DNA of 46,742 nt from a virus: positions 1-46,742 of the IMG/VR virus record IMGVR_UViG_3300025941_000039, one strand, 5' to 3'. Position numbers and translations under genes: made by a program. Each line of letters begins with the position of its first letter. Position 1 is the stretch's first letter. Positions 25,917 to 34,441 of the stretch are shown piece by piece. The notes below the pieces were generated by a model that saw only the letters and a program-made list of their open reading frames with translations, ran no database searches and was not told where the DNA came from.

Positions 25917-26549
25917 CTAGCTCGCTGGTTTGTCGGGACCGTAGAGCGCCGTCGCGATGTCCATCGATTCGACACTCGCGCCGCCGCCGCCAGCGGTGCC
26001 GTCTTCCGCCATGAGCTTGCCGAGGTCCGCGAGAAAACTCACGACCTCGAGGTTGTTGCCGTAGCCCGACTTGTGGAGCAGTCCGCGAAACGCATCGCCA
26101 CGCGGTGTGCCCTTCGGTCGGAGTTTGTCGAGCGCCGCGCCGGCAAACTTCTTCGTGTCGTCCAGATGTTTGCCGCCGTAGATCGGGTCCGCTTCAGTGA
26201 CGGCGCGGAATGCCTCACTGTGCGAGTCGAGGAACGCCGCGTGCTCATCCAGTTGCGCTTGCGCTTCCTCGTTCGACCAGCCCTTCTCGCGCGCGACCTC
26301 TTCGACAATCGCGATGTCGTGCGCGTCGAGCCGTCCACCCTCCGGCACTGCGAGCGTGTATTTCTCCGGAGCCTTCGACTGCGGCGGTGCCGCGCCGTCC
26401 TTGCTCACGGGTGTCTGCGCTGGCGTGTCGGTCGCTGTCGTTGCCGCAGGTTTCTGCTCGACGGGCTTTGTCTCGCCGGCCGGCGTCTCTGCGGGCTTGT
26501 CGCCGCTCTCGCTGTTAGGCTTCGCGGCTGTCTCGGTCGCGACTGTCAT
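25917..26549 (-). CDS. Capsid scaffolding protein
   Basis: This 210-residue acidic protein directly precedes the major capsid gene. A low-complexity Ala/Thr/Pro/Lys N-terminal third (residues ~1-60) is followed by helical segments, including ARE-KGWSNEEAQAQLDEHA (~85-105) and a C-terminal LADLGKLMAEDG. Composition, length and position are typical of phage scaffolding proteins. The ATG at 26549 has AGGAGG eight bases upstream and overlaps the end of the Bbp19-like gene. Confidence 0.78.
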   Translation of the reverse strand: MTVATETAAKPNSESGDKPAETPAGETKPVEQKPAATTATDTPAQTPVSKDGAAPPQSKAPEKYTLAVPEGGRLDAHDIAIVEEVAREKGWSNEEAQAQLDEHAAFLDSHSEAFRAVTEADPIYGGKHLDDTKKFAGAALDKLRPKGTPRGDAFRGLLHKSGYGNNLEVVSFLADLGKLMAEDGTAGGGGASVESMDIATALYGPDKPAS

Positions 26550-26928
26550 CGTCCTGTCCTCCTGTTGCTGCTTCGATCTCGCTGGTGCGGTCGGCGGTGC
26601 GCTGCCGTTGCCGCGCTTCCGCCTCCATCGCCAGGTAGGCGTGCTCGTCGGCGTCGATAATCCGCGCGAGCAGTTCGTGCCCGAAGTCCTGCCGGCCCGC
26701 CTTGTAGAAGGTCTGCGACCCGCTGACATCCATGACGCTGCCGTAGACGCCCGCGTCGGTGATCAGATCCCAGAGCGCGGCGCGGCCGAGCGTGCTCTGC
26801 AGCACGGCGATCAGGCGCTCCCGCCGCTGCGCGACCTCATCCCGCTGCCGCCGATCGGCGCGCCCGACTTGCACCGGGTCCGCCGCGTTGCGTTGATACG
26901 GCCGCCAGTCCTTCGTGCGCCGGCTCAT
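26515..26928 (-). CDS. Bbp19-like phage protein
   Basis: This 137-residue protein contains a LQSTLGRAALWDLITDAGVY helix, a SQTFYKAGRQDFGHELLARI block and DEHAYLAMEAEA. These are the hallmarks of the Bbp19-like family found upstream of scaffold in BPP-1-type phages. Exact function is unknown; a head assembly role is inferred from its constant position. The ATG overlaps the upstream stop as ATGA. Confidence 0.8.
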   Translation of the reverse strand: MSRRTKDWRPYQRNAADPVQVGRADRRQRDEVAQRRERLIAVLQSTLGRAALWDLITDAGVYGSVMDVSGSQTFYKAGRQDFGHELLARIIDADEHAYLAMEAEARQRQRTADRTSEIEAATGGQDDDSRDRDSREA

Positions 26929-27722
26929 CGAAAGCTCGCGATGGTGCCCGCCCAGAGGTTGCCGCCGCTATACGTCCAGAGCGGATCCTCGGCGACAGCG
27001 GACGGCTTGACGATCATGGAGGCGTAGCGGTTCGTCGCGTCCGGCTGCAGCCGCAGCACCATCGCGGCGGTCAGGCCGCTGACGCCCGCGACGTTCCAGC
27101 CGGCCGGGTCCGTCACCGGCACCTGGTTGGCGGAGCCGACGCCCACGAACAGCGACTGGCCGGGCGGCACCGCCGTTGGTCCCGGCCGGATCGGTCCTGT
27201 GCCGGAGTTGCCTTGCTTCCAGAGCCAGTCGCCGTTGTAAGGCGTGGCCGACAATCCGCGCACCGCCATCGCGACGACGCCGTAGACGCTGGACAGCGCC
27301 GTCTTCGTGACGCGGAACGCCGCGCCGCCCGTCACGACCACGGCGTAATACATGTTCGACCCCTGGTTGTTGGAGTCGTCCACCATGCGCGTGCCGATCT
27401 TCGTGTAGGTGTTGCCGCCCGTGTCGGTCGGCGCGCCCGGCTCGCCCGACCCGTTGCCGATGTGCTGCATGTGGCCGACGATGATCACGTCGCCCGCGAG
27501 GATCGGCACCGCGAACGCCGTCAATTGGGTATCGATGCCGCTCGTCGCCGCGCGCTGCACGTCGAGGATGGTCACGCCCGACGAGCCGCCGGCCGCGCCG
27601 AGATAGCTCTGCCCGCTGCCGTCCTCGTCGCCGATGATCGCCACGCCCGCCCGGTAGTAGTCCTGCGCGGACACGACGCCGAGCGCGAGCACGCACGCGA
27701 TGAGCAGCGCGGCGCGCTTCAC
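26925..27722 (-). CDS. Signal-peptide protein in the head gene block
   Basis: This 265-residue protein begins with a clear Sec-type signal (MKRAALLIACVLALGVVSAQ) with probable cleavage after VVSA. The rest is Gly/Ser/Thr-rich and beta-like. It starts with GTG, overlapping the stop of another signal-peptide protein (GTGA). No family is recognised. Export would place it in the periplasm or outside the cell, odd for a gene between portal and capsid. A role in superinfection control or cell-surface modification is speculative. Confidence 0.7.
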   Translation of the reverse strand: MKRAALLIACVLALGVVSAQDYYRAGVAIIGDEDGSGQSYLGAAGGSSGVTILDVQRAATSGIDTQLTAFAVPILAGDVIIVGHMQHIGNGSGEPGAPTDTGGNTYTKIGTRMVDDSNNQGSNMYYAVVVTGGAAFRVTKTALSSVYGVVAMAVRGLSATPYNGDWLWKQGNSGTGPIRPGPTAVPPGQSLFVGVGSANQVPVTDPAGWNVAGVSGLTAAMVLRLQPDATNRYASMIVKPSAVAEDPLWTYSGGNLWAGTIASFR

Positions 27723-28048
27723 TGCGGGTTCCTCCCGTCGATCACATGCACGACTTGAGTCGCGGCGGCGACGACGCCGTAGACCGTCTCGTTCGCTTGC
27801 AGCGAAAGACTGAGCGCATCGCCGGCCGCGATCTCAAACCCGGTTGTCGTCAGCACCGCCGCGCCGCCGATGTAGACCGAGACGGCGGACGGGTTGCGAA
27901 TGACGACGCGACTGCCGCGCCCGGTATTCGGCGCGGTGTAAATCAACGTCGCGGTTGTCGCGACGGTCACGCGCGTGGCGGCGAAGGCGTGCGCCGCCGT
28001 GGCGAGCGCGAGGACGAGCGCGACGATCATCAGGCACCGTGTTCGCAT
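27719..28048 (-). CDS. Small exported beta-rich phage protein
   Basis: This 109-residue protein starts MRTRCLMIVALVLALATAAH, a Sec-type signal with a likely AFA cleavage site. The mature part (IYTAPNTGRGSRVVIRNPSA, SVYIGG, TGFEIAAGDALSLSL, YGVVAAATQVVHV) matches a small beta-sandwich-like protein seen in many phage structural modules, usually without a signal. Its stop overlaps the next gene (GTGA). Decoration of virion or cell surface is possible. Confidence 0.7.
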   Translation of the reverse strand: MRTRCLMIVALVLALATAAHAFAATRVTVATTATLIYTAPNTGRGSRVVIRNPSAVSVYIGGAAVLTTTGFEIAAGDALSLSLQANETVYGVVAAATQVVHVIDGRNPQ

Positions 28049-28062
28049 AGCGTTCTCCCGCG

Positions 28063-28794
28063 TCAGCCGACGCGCATCAGACTCAACTCCGTCATGTCGC
28101 ACCGATCCGCATTGCTGCCCCAGTAGGTCGCGCCGGGCTGGGCGAAGACGATCAACTCCAGGTAGTCGCCCGCCGAGAGATAGAGCAGCGCGCCGAGGCT
28201 GACATCGCGCGACACCGTCGCCACGCCCGGCACAATCGCGCGCACCCAGTCCACGCTGCCGTTCTGGCGCACGACCAGTTCGACGGGGCCGCTGACGGTC
28301 GGCTCGATGCGCGAGTGCGCGTGGACCCAGTAGGTGCCGGTCGTCGGCACGACAAGGCGCGACGGGTGCGCGCCGATGGTGTCGTAGACCGGCGTGCGGC
28401 CGGCGCTGCGCTCGCTGTCGATGTAGCCGCCGGTCCAGACGAACGGCGCGCCGACGGCTTGCAGCACGCGGTTCCCGACGAACGCGCACGCGAACACCGG
28501 AGCCACGCCGCCGCCGGCTGCGCCCGCTGGTCCCGTCGCGCCGGTCGGTCCCGCCGGCCCCGTTGCGCCGGGATCACCGCCGGATGGTCCCGTCGGTCCT
28601 GCCGGCCCGGTCGCGCCCGTCGCGCCCGTCGCACCGCCGGACGGTCCTTCCGGTCCTGCGACTCCGGCTGCGCCGGCTGGTCCCGTCGCGCCGGCTGGTC
28701 CCGCTGCGCCGGCTGGTCCCGCCGGGCCTTGCGTGCCGGGCGCGCTGCCGGTGCCGCCGTCGTTCACCTTCGACGCCGGTCGTCCGCCGACCAT
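28063..28794 (-). CDS. Collagen-like protein with C1q/TNF-like C-terminal domain
   Basis: This 243-residue protein has a short N-terminal segment, then about 75 residues of Gly-X-Y collagen-like triplets (residues ~14-105, with small interruptions such as GGATGATG). A beta-rich C-terminal domain (~110-243) with [17 protein letters not shown] and [14 protein letters not shown] follows, as in C1q/TNF-like jelly rolls. Such trimeric stalk-plus-head proteins act as fibres or head decorations. It starts directly after the portal stop. Confidence 0.8.
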   Translation of the reverse strand: MVGGRPASKVNDGGTGSAPGTQGPAGPAGAAGPAGATGPAGAAGVAGPEGPSGGATGATGATGPAGPTGPSGGDPGATGPAGPTGATGPAGAAGGGVAPVFACAFVGNRVLQAVGAPFVWTGGYIDSERSAGRTPVYDTIGAHPSRLVVPTTGTYWVHAHSRIEPTVSGPVELVVRQNGSVDWVRAIVPGVATVSRDVSLGALLYLSAGDYLELIVFAQPGATYWGSNADRCDMTELSLMRVG

Positions 28795-30570
28795 CTAGCT
28801 CGCCCCCATCGGCGAGGGCGAGGGCATCCCGGCTTGTCCCGGCTGTTGTCCGGTGACGCCGCCGACGAGGCGCGCCAGCGCGGTGTCGCCGTCCATCGGC
28901 GTCTGGCTGGCGTCCTTCATCGCGCCGGCCATCTTCGCGGCCTGGTCCGCTTGCATCGCCTTCTGCTGCGCTTGCGCTTCGGCCGCCGCGAGCGCGTCCG
29001 CGTCCTCGTCGCTGCGGATGATCGACGGGTCCACGCCCAGCGACTCGCCGTAGATGTCCACGACGCGGTTGAAGTTGATTTTGTTTTTGACGATGCCGGG
29101 AAAGCTCTGCTCCATCGCCGTCGCCGAGCCCATGAAGCGGTCGAGCCCGACGACGCCCACGAGCTTCTGCGCCTGGCCCATGATCGACGTGTATTCCGCT
29201 TTGATGTTGACGCCCTGCAGTTCCGGCGGCGCGTCCGGCACCAGCTTCGCGCTCACCATCATCTGGAACACGCGGTCGATGAGCGGCTCGAGTAGTTCGT
29301 CGTTGGTCCGCTCCAGCACGGGACCGAGCGCGAGCAGTTTCTCCTCGTGCCGCTCTGCGACTTCACGCGCGGTGATCGGCTGCGCGCCGCGCGAGTCGTC
29401 GCTGTTGGCGAGCATCAGGAACAGATCTTCAAAGAACGCGCGCCGGATCCGGTTCTGCGTCTGGCCGACGTCCTCCAGAAAATCGTGCAGGTTGAGCGCG
29501 ACCTCGTGGATCGAGCGCATCCCCTGCATTCCGGTCGGCACATCGACGTAGGTGATGTCGCCCGGCAGCAGCGACGTCTTCTGCGTCCGCAGCGCGTTGG
29601 GAGCCATGACCGGCGGGTCGATCTGTTTCTGGATCGCCTTCGCCTTCGACTTCTGCTGCGACTGCAGTTGCTTGATGTCGGGCAGCGCCGTCATGCCGGG
29701 ACAGTCGGTGCCGTAGGTGTCCTCGCCCGTGATCTCCCAGCGCGGCGCGAGGACCGGGAACGTGTCGAAGCCGGACTCGCGCAGAAACTTCCCTTCGTCG
29801 CCGCCGTCTTCCCAGTGACACGACGCCCACGGTTTGTAGCGCGCCTCCAGCTTCGCCGCGTCGGCGGCCGGATTCGGCAGCACGAGCCAGGTCAGATCGA
29901 CCGGCTCTTCATACGCGCTGCGCTCCCACGCCGTCTTGACGCGCATCGACAGCTTCGTCCAGTCGATGGTCCGCCCGTCGGCCGCGAGGCCGAAGTCTTC
30001 GACCACCTGACGCACGCTCAGTTGATAGTTGCGGACGAAGGACGACGCGAGCCCGCGCTTGTCGAGGCCGAGCGCGTAGGTGCCGATCGGATAGCTGTAG
30101 CAGCGGAACAGATCCTTCGTGTCCTCGACCACGCCCATGCAGCCCGTGCCGAAGACGCCCATGTCGCCGTAGAGCAGCGGCAGACAGTTGTAGAGATTCG
30201 TCTGCTGAAAGACGACGAGCATCCGCGTCGTCACAATCGAGAGCCACGACTTCACCGCCGGAAGGCGCGCGAGGTCGGGGTCCGGCGTCGTCAGTTTCAT
30301 CCACGGCCTGGCGGGGCTGGTCAAGCCGGCATGGAGGCCCGACTGCAGCGTCCGCACCGCGAAGCGGCCGGTCGAGTCGATGATCTTCTGGTTGCGCGGA
30401 TCGCCCTGATTGCGGTCACTCAGCGTCCAGCGCGAGCGCCGCGGCAGCAGGTAGTCGCTCAGTTCGCGCCAGTGCGCCTCAAACGAATTGCGGTCGCGCA
30501 CCAGCGCGCTCGCGACCGTGCGATAGCGCAGGAGCTTGTCGGCCGCACTGGTTCCGAAGTAGTCGGCCAT
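28795..30570 (-). CDS. Portal (head-to-tail connecting) protein, podovirus type
   Basis: This 591-residue protein matches the head-to-tail connecting protein family. It begins with a helical AADKLLRYRTVASALVRDRN segment and WRELSDYLLPRRSRW, then LQSGLHAGLTSPARPWMKL (~80-100), GDMGVFGTGCMGV (~135-147) and a C-terminal Met/Gln/Ala-rich tail. It forms the dodecameric DNA gate at the capsid vertex. It lies downstream of the terminase genes as expected, and its ATG directly follows the previous stop. Confidence 0.92.
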   Translation of the reverse strand: MADYFGTSAADKLLRYRTVASALVRDRNSFEAHWRELSDYLLPRRSRWTLSDRNQGDPRNQKIIDSTGRFAVRTLQSGLHAGLTSPARPWMKLTTPDPDLARLPAVKSWLSIVTTRMLVVFQQTNLYNCLPLLYGDMGVFGTGCMGVVEDTKDLFRCYSYPIGTYALGLDKRGLASSFVRNYQLSVRQVVEDFGLAADGRTIDWTKLSMRVKTAWERSAYEEPVDLTWLVLPNPAADAAKLEARYKPWASCHWEDGGDEGKFLRESGFDTFPVLAPRWEITGEDTYGTDCPGMTALPDIKQLQSQQKSKAKAIQKQIDPPVMAPNALRTQKTSLLPGDITYVDVPTGMQGMRSIHEVALNLHDFLEDVGQTQNRIRRAFFEDLFLMLANSDDSRGAQPITAREVAERHEEKLLALGPVLERTNDELLEPLIDRVFQMMVSAKLVPDAPPELQGVNIKAEYTSIMGQAQKLVGVVGLDRFMGSATAMEQSFPGIVKNKINFNRVVDIYGESLGVDPSIIRSDEDADALAAAEAQAQQKAMQADQAAKMAGAMKDASQTPMDGDTALARLVGGVTGQQPGQAGMPSPSPMGAS

Positions 30571-30804
30571 TCAGTTCCTCGTGCTCGTGCGGAGGCGGTT
30601 ACCGCGTAGATCGACCAGCGTGCCGCGCTCCTCTTCATCGAGCCGGGCCTTGAGCATCGCGAGCGTGCGCTGCTGCCCTTCCATGACGTCGAGCAACGTC
30701 GCGACCTGGCTGTCGAGCGCCGCGACCAGTTCCGCGAGGTCACGCACGACCGCCGAGAGTTGCGCGTAGCGCGTGCCCGCCGCCTGTTGTTCATCGCCGT
30801 TCAT
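30571..30804 (-). CDS. Small coiled-coil protein upstream of portal
   Basis: This 77-residue protein is strongly helical (LSAVVRDLAELVAALDSQVA, TLLDVMEGQQRTLAMLKARL), suggesting a coiled coil. It starts one base after the upstream stop and ends directly before the portal start. Role unknown; minor virion component or assembly cofactor by position. Confidence 0.65.
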   Translation of the reverse strand: MNGDEQQAAGTRYAQLSAVVRDLAELVAALDSQVATLLDVMEGQQRTLAMLKARLDEEERGTLVDLRGNRLRTSTRN

Positions 30805-30805
30805 G

Positions 30806-31078
30806 TCAGTAACCGACCAGCGTCTTCGGTGTGAGCACCGCCGCCGGGTTGTTGCCGGCACCGAGCGGTTGTCCGGTGAGCAGCGTCGAAGCGCCGGCCC
30901 CGGCACGTTTGCGGGCGCGCTTCTGCGCCGCGAGCGCCGCCTCGGTCGCGCTCGACCGCGCCTGGCTGGTATTCGGCGGCACGAGGTCACCGAGCAGACT
31001 GACGCCCGCAGCCGGCGGGTCACCGCGATACTTCGCTTTGTCGCTCGCCGGTTTCGGAGAGGATGAGAACCAGCCCAT
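30806..31078 (-). CDS. Small virion-type protein of unknown role
   Basis: This 90-residue protein starts MGWFSSSPKPASDKAKYRG and ends STLLTGQ...TPKTLVGY. Such MG-W/F-F starts and T-K-L-G ends are common in small structural proteins between terminase and portal in podovirus-like phages. The ATG overlaps the acetyltransferase stop by one base (TAATG). Function unknown. Confidence 0.65.
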   Translation of the reverse strand: MGWFSSSPKPASDKAKYRGDPPAAGVSLLGDLVPPNTSQARSSATEAALAAQKRARKRAGAGASTLLTGQPLGAGNNPAAVLTPKTLVGY

Positions 31079-31527
31079 TAGGCGACTCGTTTCATCAGCA
31101 GCGTTTCGATGCCGACATAGCCGCACGCGCCGTAGAAGCGCGCGAGCGCCGGCATCGCCGCCGGAGCCGCGACGGTGACGAACACGCCGCCATCGCGCCG
31201 CGTCCACTCCTCCGCCGCGCGCAGCAGCGCCGTCGCGAGGACACCCGTGCGGAAGCGCGGCTCGACCCACTGCGCGAGCGTGGCGGCGTAGCGGTCGCGC
31301 GAGAGGACGTGCTCGCCGACCAGCAGCGCGTGGAACCCGACGAGCATCTTCGGCTCGCTCGACTCGGCCACGAGCACGACGCCGCCCGCGAGGACCTGGT
31401 CGAACCCTGCCTCGGCGCGCGGCCGGTCCACGAGCAACAGCCGCGCGTAGGGCGTCGTGTTGTAGTAACGGATCGCCATCGCGACGACCGCCTCGCGATC
31501 CGCCGCTGTCGCCGGCCGGATGGTCAT
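31078..31527 (-). CDS. GNAT-family N-acetyltransferase
   Basis: This 149-residue protein starts MTIRPATAADREAVVAMA and has the GNAT order of blocks: an N-terminal strand-helix, a central VLVAESSEPKMLVGFHALLV strand, WVEPRFRTGVLATALLRAAEE as the acetyl-CoA-binding loop and helix, then ALARFYGACGYVGIETLLMK. GNAT proteins are common next to terminase and portal genes in BPP-1-like phages. The substrate is unknown. The start overlaps the previous stop as ATGA. Confidence 0.82.
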   Translation of the reverse strand: MTIRPATAADREAVVAMAIRYYNTTPYARLLLVDRPRAEAGFDQVLAGGVVLVAESSEPKMLVGFHALLVGEHVLSRDRYAATLAQWVEPRFRTGVLATALLRAAEEWTRRDGGVFVTVAAPAAMPALARFYGACGYVGIETLLMKRVA

Positions 31528-31796
31528 CGGTTGCCCTCGTCGTCGCGCTCGAGGCGCTCGCGAAACCGCGCGCCGACGGCGCTGATGGCTTCGGTCGTGG
31601 ACAACTCGCGCTCTTCGGCGAGCGCGCGGGAATACTGCGACGTCGGCTCGCGCGCCGCGTCGATGATCGCGTCGATGATGTCCTCGACGTCGTCGCCGAG
31701 GCGCACTTCCGCGCGCGGTTCGTAGCGGTCGAACATCTTCGCGAGCAGATGGATCGCCTTGCGGCGCGGGTCCGTCATGTCGGTCTGTTGATCCAT
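31524..31796 (-). CDS. Small acidic protein downstream of terminase
   Basis: This 90-residue protein (MDQQTDMTDPRRKAIHLLAK) is helical and acidic with a DDVEDIIDAIIDAAREP segment. It overlaps the terminase large subunit end by 22 bases and the acetyltransferase start by four. No family is recognised. Confidence 0.6.
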   Translation of the reverse strand: MDQQTDMTDPRRKAIHLLAKMFDRYEPRAEVRLGDDVEDIIDAIIDAAREPTSQYSRALAEERELSTTEAISAVGARFRERLERDDEGNR

Positions 31797-33316
31797 CGCC
31801 AGGGATCCTCCTCATCGCTCTCGGTCGCACGCGGCAGGAGCGCCTCGCGCGCCATCTCCGCGCGCACCGCCGCCGGCATCTCCACCATGCCGAAGGTCAG
31901 CGCGAGCGCGTCGGCCAGGTCGGGCGAGCGGCCCAGCCGCTTCTTGACCATGTCCTTGTCCTCCAGCAGAAACTTGCCGCCGTGGAAGGTATAGGTCGGC
32001 GTGGTCAACTCGCCGACGAGCGCCGGGATCGGCGGCAGCGCGCCGCCGCGCTTCACCCATTCGGACATCGCGAACCAGATCTCCGCGCGCCGGTTGTGAT
32101 AGCGCGGGTCGAAGCCGGGCGCGGCGAACTGCACGTCGATGGGCGCGTAGCCGTTGGAGCGCATGACGTCCACCGCGCCCGCCGCCCAGCCGCCGGTCGC
32201 ATCGAACAACTCGACCTCGCTGCCCCAGAGCGCCTTGCCGGCCATGACGGCGTTCGCGATGTCGGTCGAGACGGCGGAGTCGCGCTTGTGCCGCATGATG
32301 CGCGGCCGGAAGGCGGCCATGCCCTGACGCGGAAAGATGACCGTGCGGTCGTCACCGTAGCGCGCGACGTCGATGCCGAGGCGCTTCTGCGCCCACTCGT
32401 AGCGGTCGGCCGGCAGATGGCGCGCCATCGCCAGTTCGACGTCGTCCACGCCGAGCAGCGCGTTGAGACTCTGCGGCGGGAACTGGCCGAGGATCTGCGA
32501 CATGACCCACGGGTTGTCGCGCCCGTAGGTGTCGATCTGCTGCTGCGCCCACTTCTTCGGCTCCGGCCCGACGCGCGGCGAATGGACCCACGCCGCCGGG
32601 TCGTCGGGGTCGCCCGTGATCCGAATCACATACCACTGGTGCCGCAGCAGCGAGGCGGCGGCGTAGAGCATTCCTTCCAGCGAGATGGGATTGCCGGCTT
32701 GCAGAATCTTGCCGAAGCGCGGGCCGGTCGAGAGAATCTGGTCGGCCGCGCGCAGCACCGTCAGCGGAATCGCGCCGGACTCATCGACCAGGACGAGCAC
32801 ATATTTCGAGTGCAAGCCCGACATGGTCTTGCCCTGTTCGTCGGGACTCGCGCTCTTCGGCCACGAGCGCGCCGAGAGGAACCAGGTGTCCGGATGGTGG
32901 ACGGCGAAGATGCGCTCGTGCGTCAGCGTAAACGCGGACTTGAGATACTCCGACCGCAGTTGCCACTTCGCCAACTCCGGCCAGAGGTTGTCCTTGAGGT
33001 TGTCCCACGTCACCGAGATCGCCGCGCCGTGCGGATGCTCGCCCCGATCGCCGTAGCACGAGAGGAAGTTCCACGCGCACCACGACTCGACGGCGGTCTT
33101 GCCCGGCCCGACGCACGCTTGCAGCGAGATGCGCGGGATCGTCGGGTCGGCGAAGACTTGCAGCGCCTCCAGTTGCCACGGGTCGGGCTCGACGGCGAAG
33201 TGTTCGTAGACGAACTGTTCCGGATGAGCGCGCCAGCGGCGGATGTTGTGCGCCGCCTGGTCGAGCGGGTTACTCACGACGACCAGCAGGGCGAGCAGCG
33301 CCGTGCGCCATATCAC
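31775..33316 (-). CDS. terL: Terminase large subunit
   Basis: This 513-residue DNA packaging motor has an ATPase half with Walker A CVGPGKT (68-74) and Walker B VLVLVDES (173-180). The nuclease half has GIDVARYGDDRT (314-325), DATGGWAAG and a C-terminal SPDLADALALTF segment supplying metal-binding acids. The GTG at 33316 overlaps the small-subunit stop as GTGA. The first 14 residues are oddly hydrophobic, so a second GTG at 33271 (reading VSNPLDQ) is a possible true start. Packaging strategy cannot be read from this sequence alone. Confidence 0.93.
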   Translation of the reverse strand: MIWRTALLALLVVVSNPLDQAAHNIRRWRAHPEQFVYEHFAVEPDPWQLEALQVFADPTIPRISLQACVGPGKTAVESWCAWNFLSCYGDRGEHPHGAAISVTWDNLKDNLWPELAKWQLRSEYLKSAFTLTHERIFAVHHPDTWFLSARSWPKSASPDEQGKTMSGLHSKYVLVLVDESGAIPLTVLRAADQILSTGPRFGKILQAGNPISLEGMLYAAASLLRHQWYVIRITGDPDDPAAWVHSPRVGPEPKKWAQQQIDTYGRDNPWVMSQILGQFPPQSLNALLGVDDVELAMARHLPADRYEWAQKRLGIDVARYGDDRTVIFPRQGMAAFRPRIMRHKRDSAVSTDIANAVMAGKALWGSEVELFDATGGWAAGAVDVMRSNGYAPIDVQFAAPGFDPRYHNRRAEIWFAMSEWVKRGGALPPIPALVGELTTPTYTFHGGKFLLEDKDMVKKRLGRSPDLADALALTFGMVEMPAAVRAEMAREALLPRATESDEEDPWRWINRPT

Positions 33317-33954
33317 GCGCCGGCTCCCGGTTCCAGTTGGTTCGCGTGCGCGAGGATGTCTTCCAGCGTGTGCTCGACCTTGAGCGTCTCCTTCAGCCGG
33401 CCCGCGACCTTTGCCATCGTCTCGCGGGCGCGCAGCTTGTCATACATCTCGATTTTGTAACCGTGTTTGGTGGGCGTGACGGACTTGATCGCGTCGGCGA
33501 CATCGGCCGGCAACTTCGCGATGCTGCTGTCGGGCGGGAAGATCGACCGGATGTCGATGCGTCCCATGTTGCTGATGCCTTCCAGAGCTTCGTCGCCGTC
33601 CATGATCCGCATCGCCTTGACGCGCTCCGAGAGGCGCGCCTGGATGGCGGCGGCAATCCGTTCGCGCGTCAGCATCCGGCTGGCGTTCGCGCGCGAGGCG
33701 GCCCCGGTCACCTTGTAGCCGGCCATCTCGTAGGCTTTCGCGGCGCGGAATTTCGCCGCCCCGCAGAACGCCTCCACGAAGAGCAACTCGCGCGGGTTCA
33801 GGCCGAAGGGGTTGTCGGGCGGATCGACTTCGGGGATCGGGTCGATGATGGCGAGCAGATCACTCGGCGGCTTGTGCCCCGCTTCGACTGGTGTCTGATC
33901 GGCGAGCGGCGTCTCCGCCGTGTCGTCGTCACCGGGTCGAAGCGGGGGTCGCAT
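33313..33954 (-). CDS. terS: Terminase small subunit
   Basis: This 213-residue protein has the Terminase_2 family pattern from residue ~50: LNPRELLFVEAFCGAAKFRA, AAKAYEMAGYKV and SRANASRMLTRERIAAAIQ. Together these form the helix-turn-helix DNA-binding domain that recognises the packaging site. An oligomerisation region follows. The start lies 60 bases after the previous gene, just beyond a 9-bp tandem repeat. It is coupled to the large subunit by GTGA. Confidence 0.9.
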   Translation of the reverse strand: MRPPLRPGDDDTAETPLADQTPVEAGHKPPSDLLAIIDPIPEVDPPDNPFGLNPRELLFVEAFCGAAKFRAAKAYEMAGYKVTGAASRANASRMLTRERIAAAIQARLSERVKAMRIMDGDEALEGISNMGRIDIRSIFPPDSSIAKLPADVADAIKSVTPTKHGYKIEMYDKLRARETMAKVAGRLKETLKVEHTLEDILAHANQLEPGAGA

Positions 33955-33994
33955 CGCGGACGAGCATTAGCGCGTTCCGCGTTCCGCCGTGCGT

Positions 33995-34018
33995 GATTAT
34001 CGGGATTATCGGGATTAT
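33995..34018. repeat. 9-bp tandem repeat upstream of terminase
   Basis: GATTAT recurs three times with exact 9-base spacing (33995, 34004, 34013), separated by CGG, in an otherwise GC-rich region. It overlaps the stop of the upstream gene and lies just ahead of the small terminase subunit gene. It could be a packaging recognition site, a promoter-proximal operator or both. Confidence 0.6.
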
Positions 34019-34224
34019 GTGACTGACGAACAATCTGGCGCGTCGTCGGTGATGCCGGAATAACGCGGGTTGCCCTCGACTACTTCCACGCTCGCGCCGA
34101 CCGCCCACCCGACGAGCGGTCCCTGGTCCGTCGGCACCATCGCGTTGCGATAGTCGGTGAGCACGTAGCCGCACCGCTCGCAGTGTTGAACGCCGTCGCG
34201 CAACTCGCCAGCCTCATGCACCAT
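34015..34224 (-). CDS. Small protein with single CxxC motif
   Basis: This 69-residue protein starts MVHEAGELRDGVQHCERCGY. The ATG at 34224 has GGAGG eight bases upstream, and a longer in-frame reading overlapping the previous gene is rejected. One CxxC pair plus a late DC may bind zinc. A beta-like VGWAVGASVEVVEG segment follows. Function unknown. Confidence 0.6.
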   Translation of the reverse strand: MVHEAGELRDGVQHCERCGYVLTDYRNAMVPTDQGPLVGWAVGASVEVVEGNPRYSGITDDAPDCSSVT

Positions 34225-34225
34225 G

Positions 34226-34441
34226 TCACACCTCCGGCGGCGCAGCCTTGTAACGGACGAGCGCCGCAACCCGAATGCGATAGACCTTCCCGTCGCGGAA
34301 CGCTTTCAACAAGCCGGACTCGATGCGCCCGCGCAGCGTTTCCTCGTGCATCCCCAGATACTTCGCGGCCACGGCCAGGCCAACCTCGCGGCGCGCGTCC
34401 TTCGCCGGGTCCACGAGCGGCGCTTCGCGGTGTCGGCTCAT
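34226..34441 (-). CDS. Excisionase-like helix-turn-helix protein
   Basis: This 71-residue protein carries VGLAVAAKYLGMHEETLRGR then IESGLLKAFRDGKVYRIRV. This is the winged-helix layout of MerR/excisionase-like DNA-binding proteins. It overlaps the upstream stop as ATGA. It could be a recombination directionality factor or a transcription regulator, but it lies far from the integrase. Confidence 0.72.
   Translation of the reverse strand: MSRHREAPLVDPAKDARREVGLAVAAKYLGMHEETLRGRIESGLLKAFRDGKVYRIRVAALVRYKAAPPEV

Noticed and set aside
28500-28750. Tandem DNA repeats
   Set aside because: The repetition comes from Gly-X-Y collagen-like codons; there is no exact repeat unit independent of coding.
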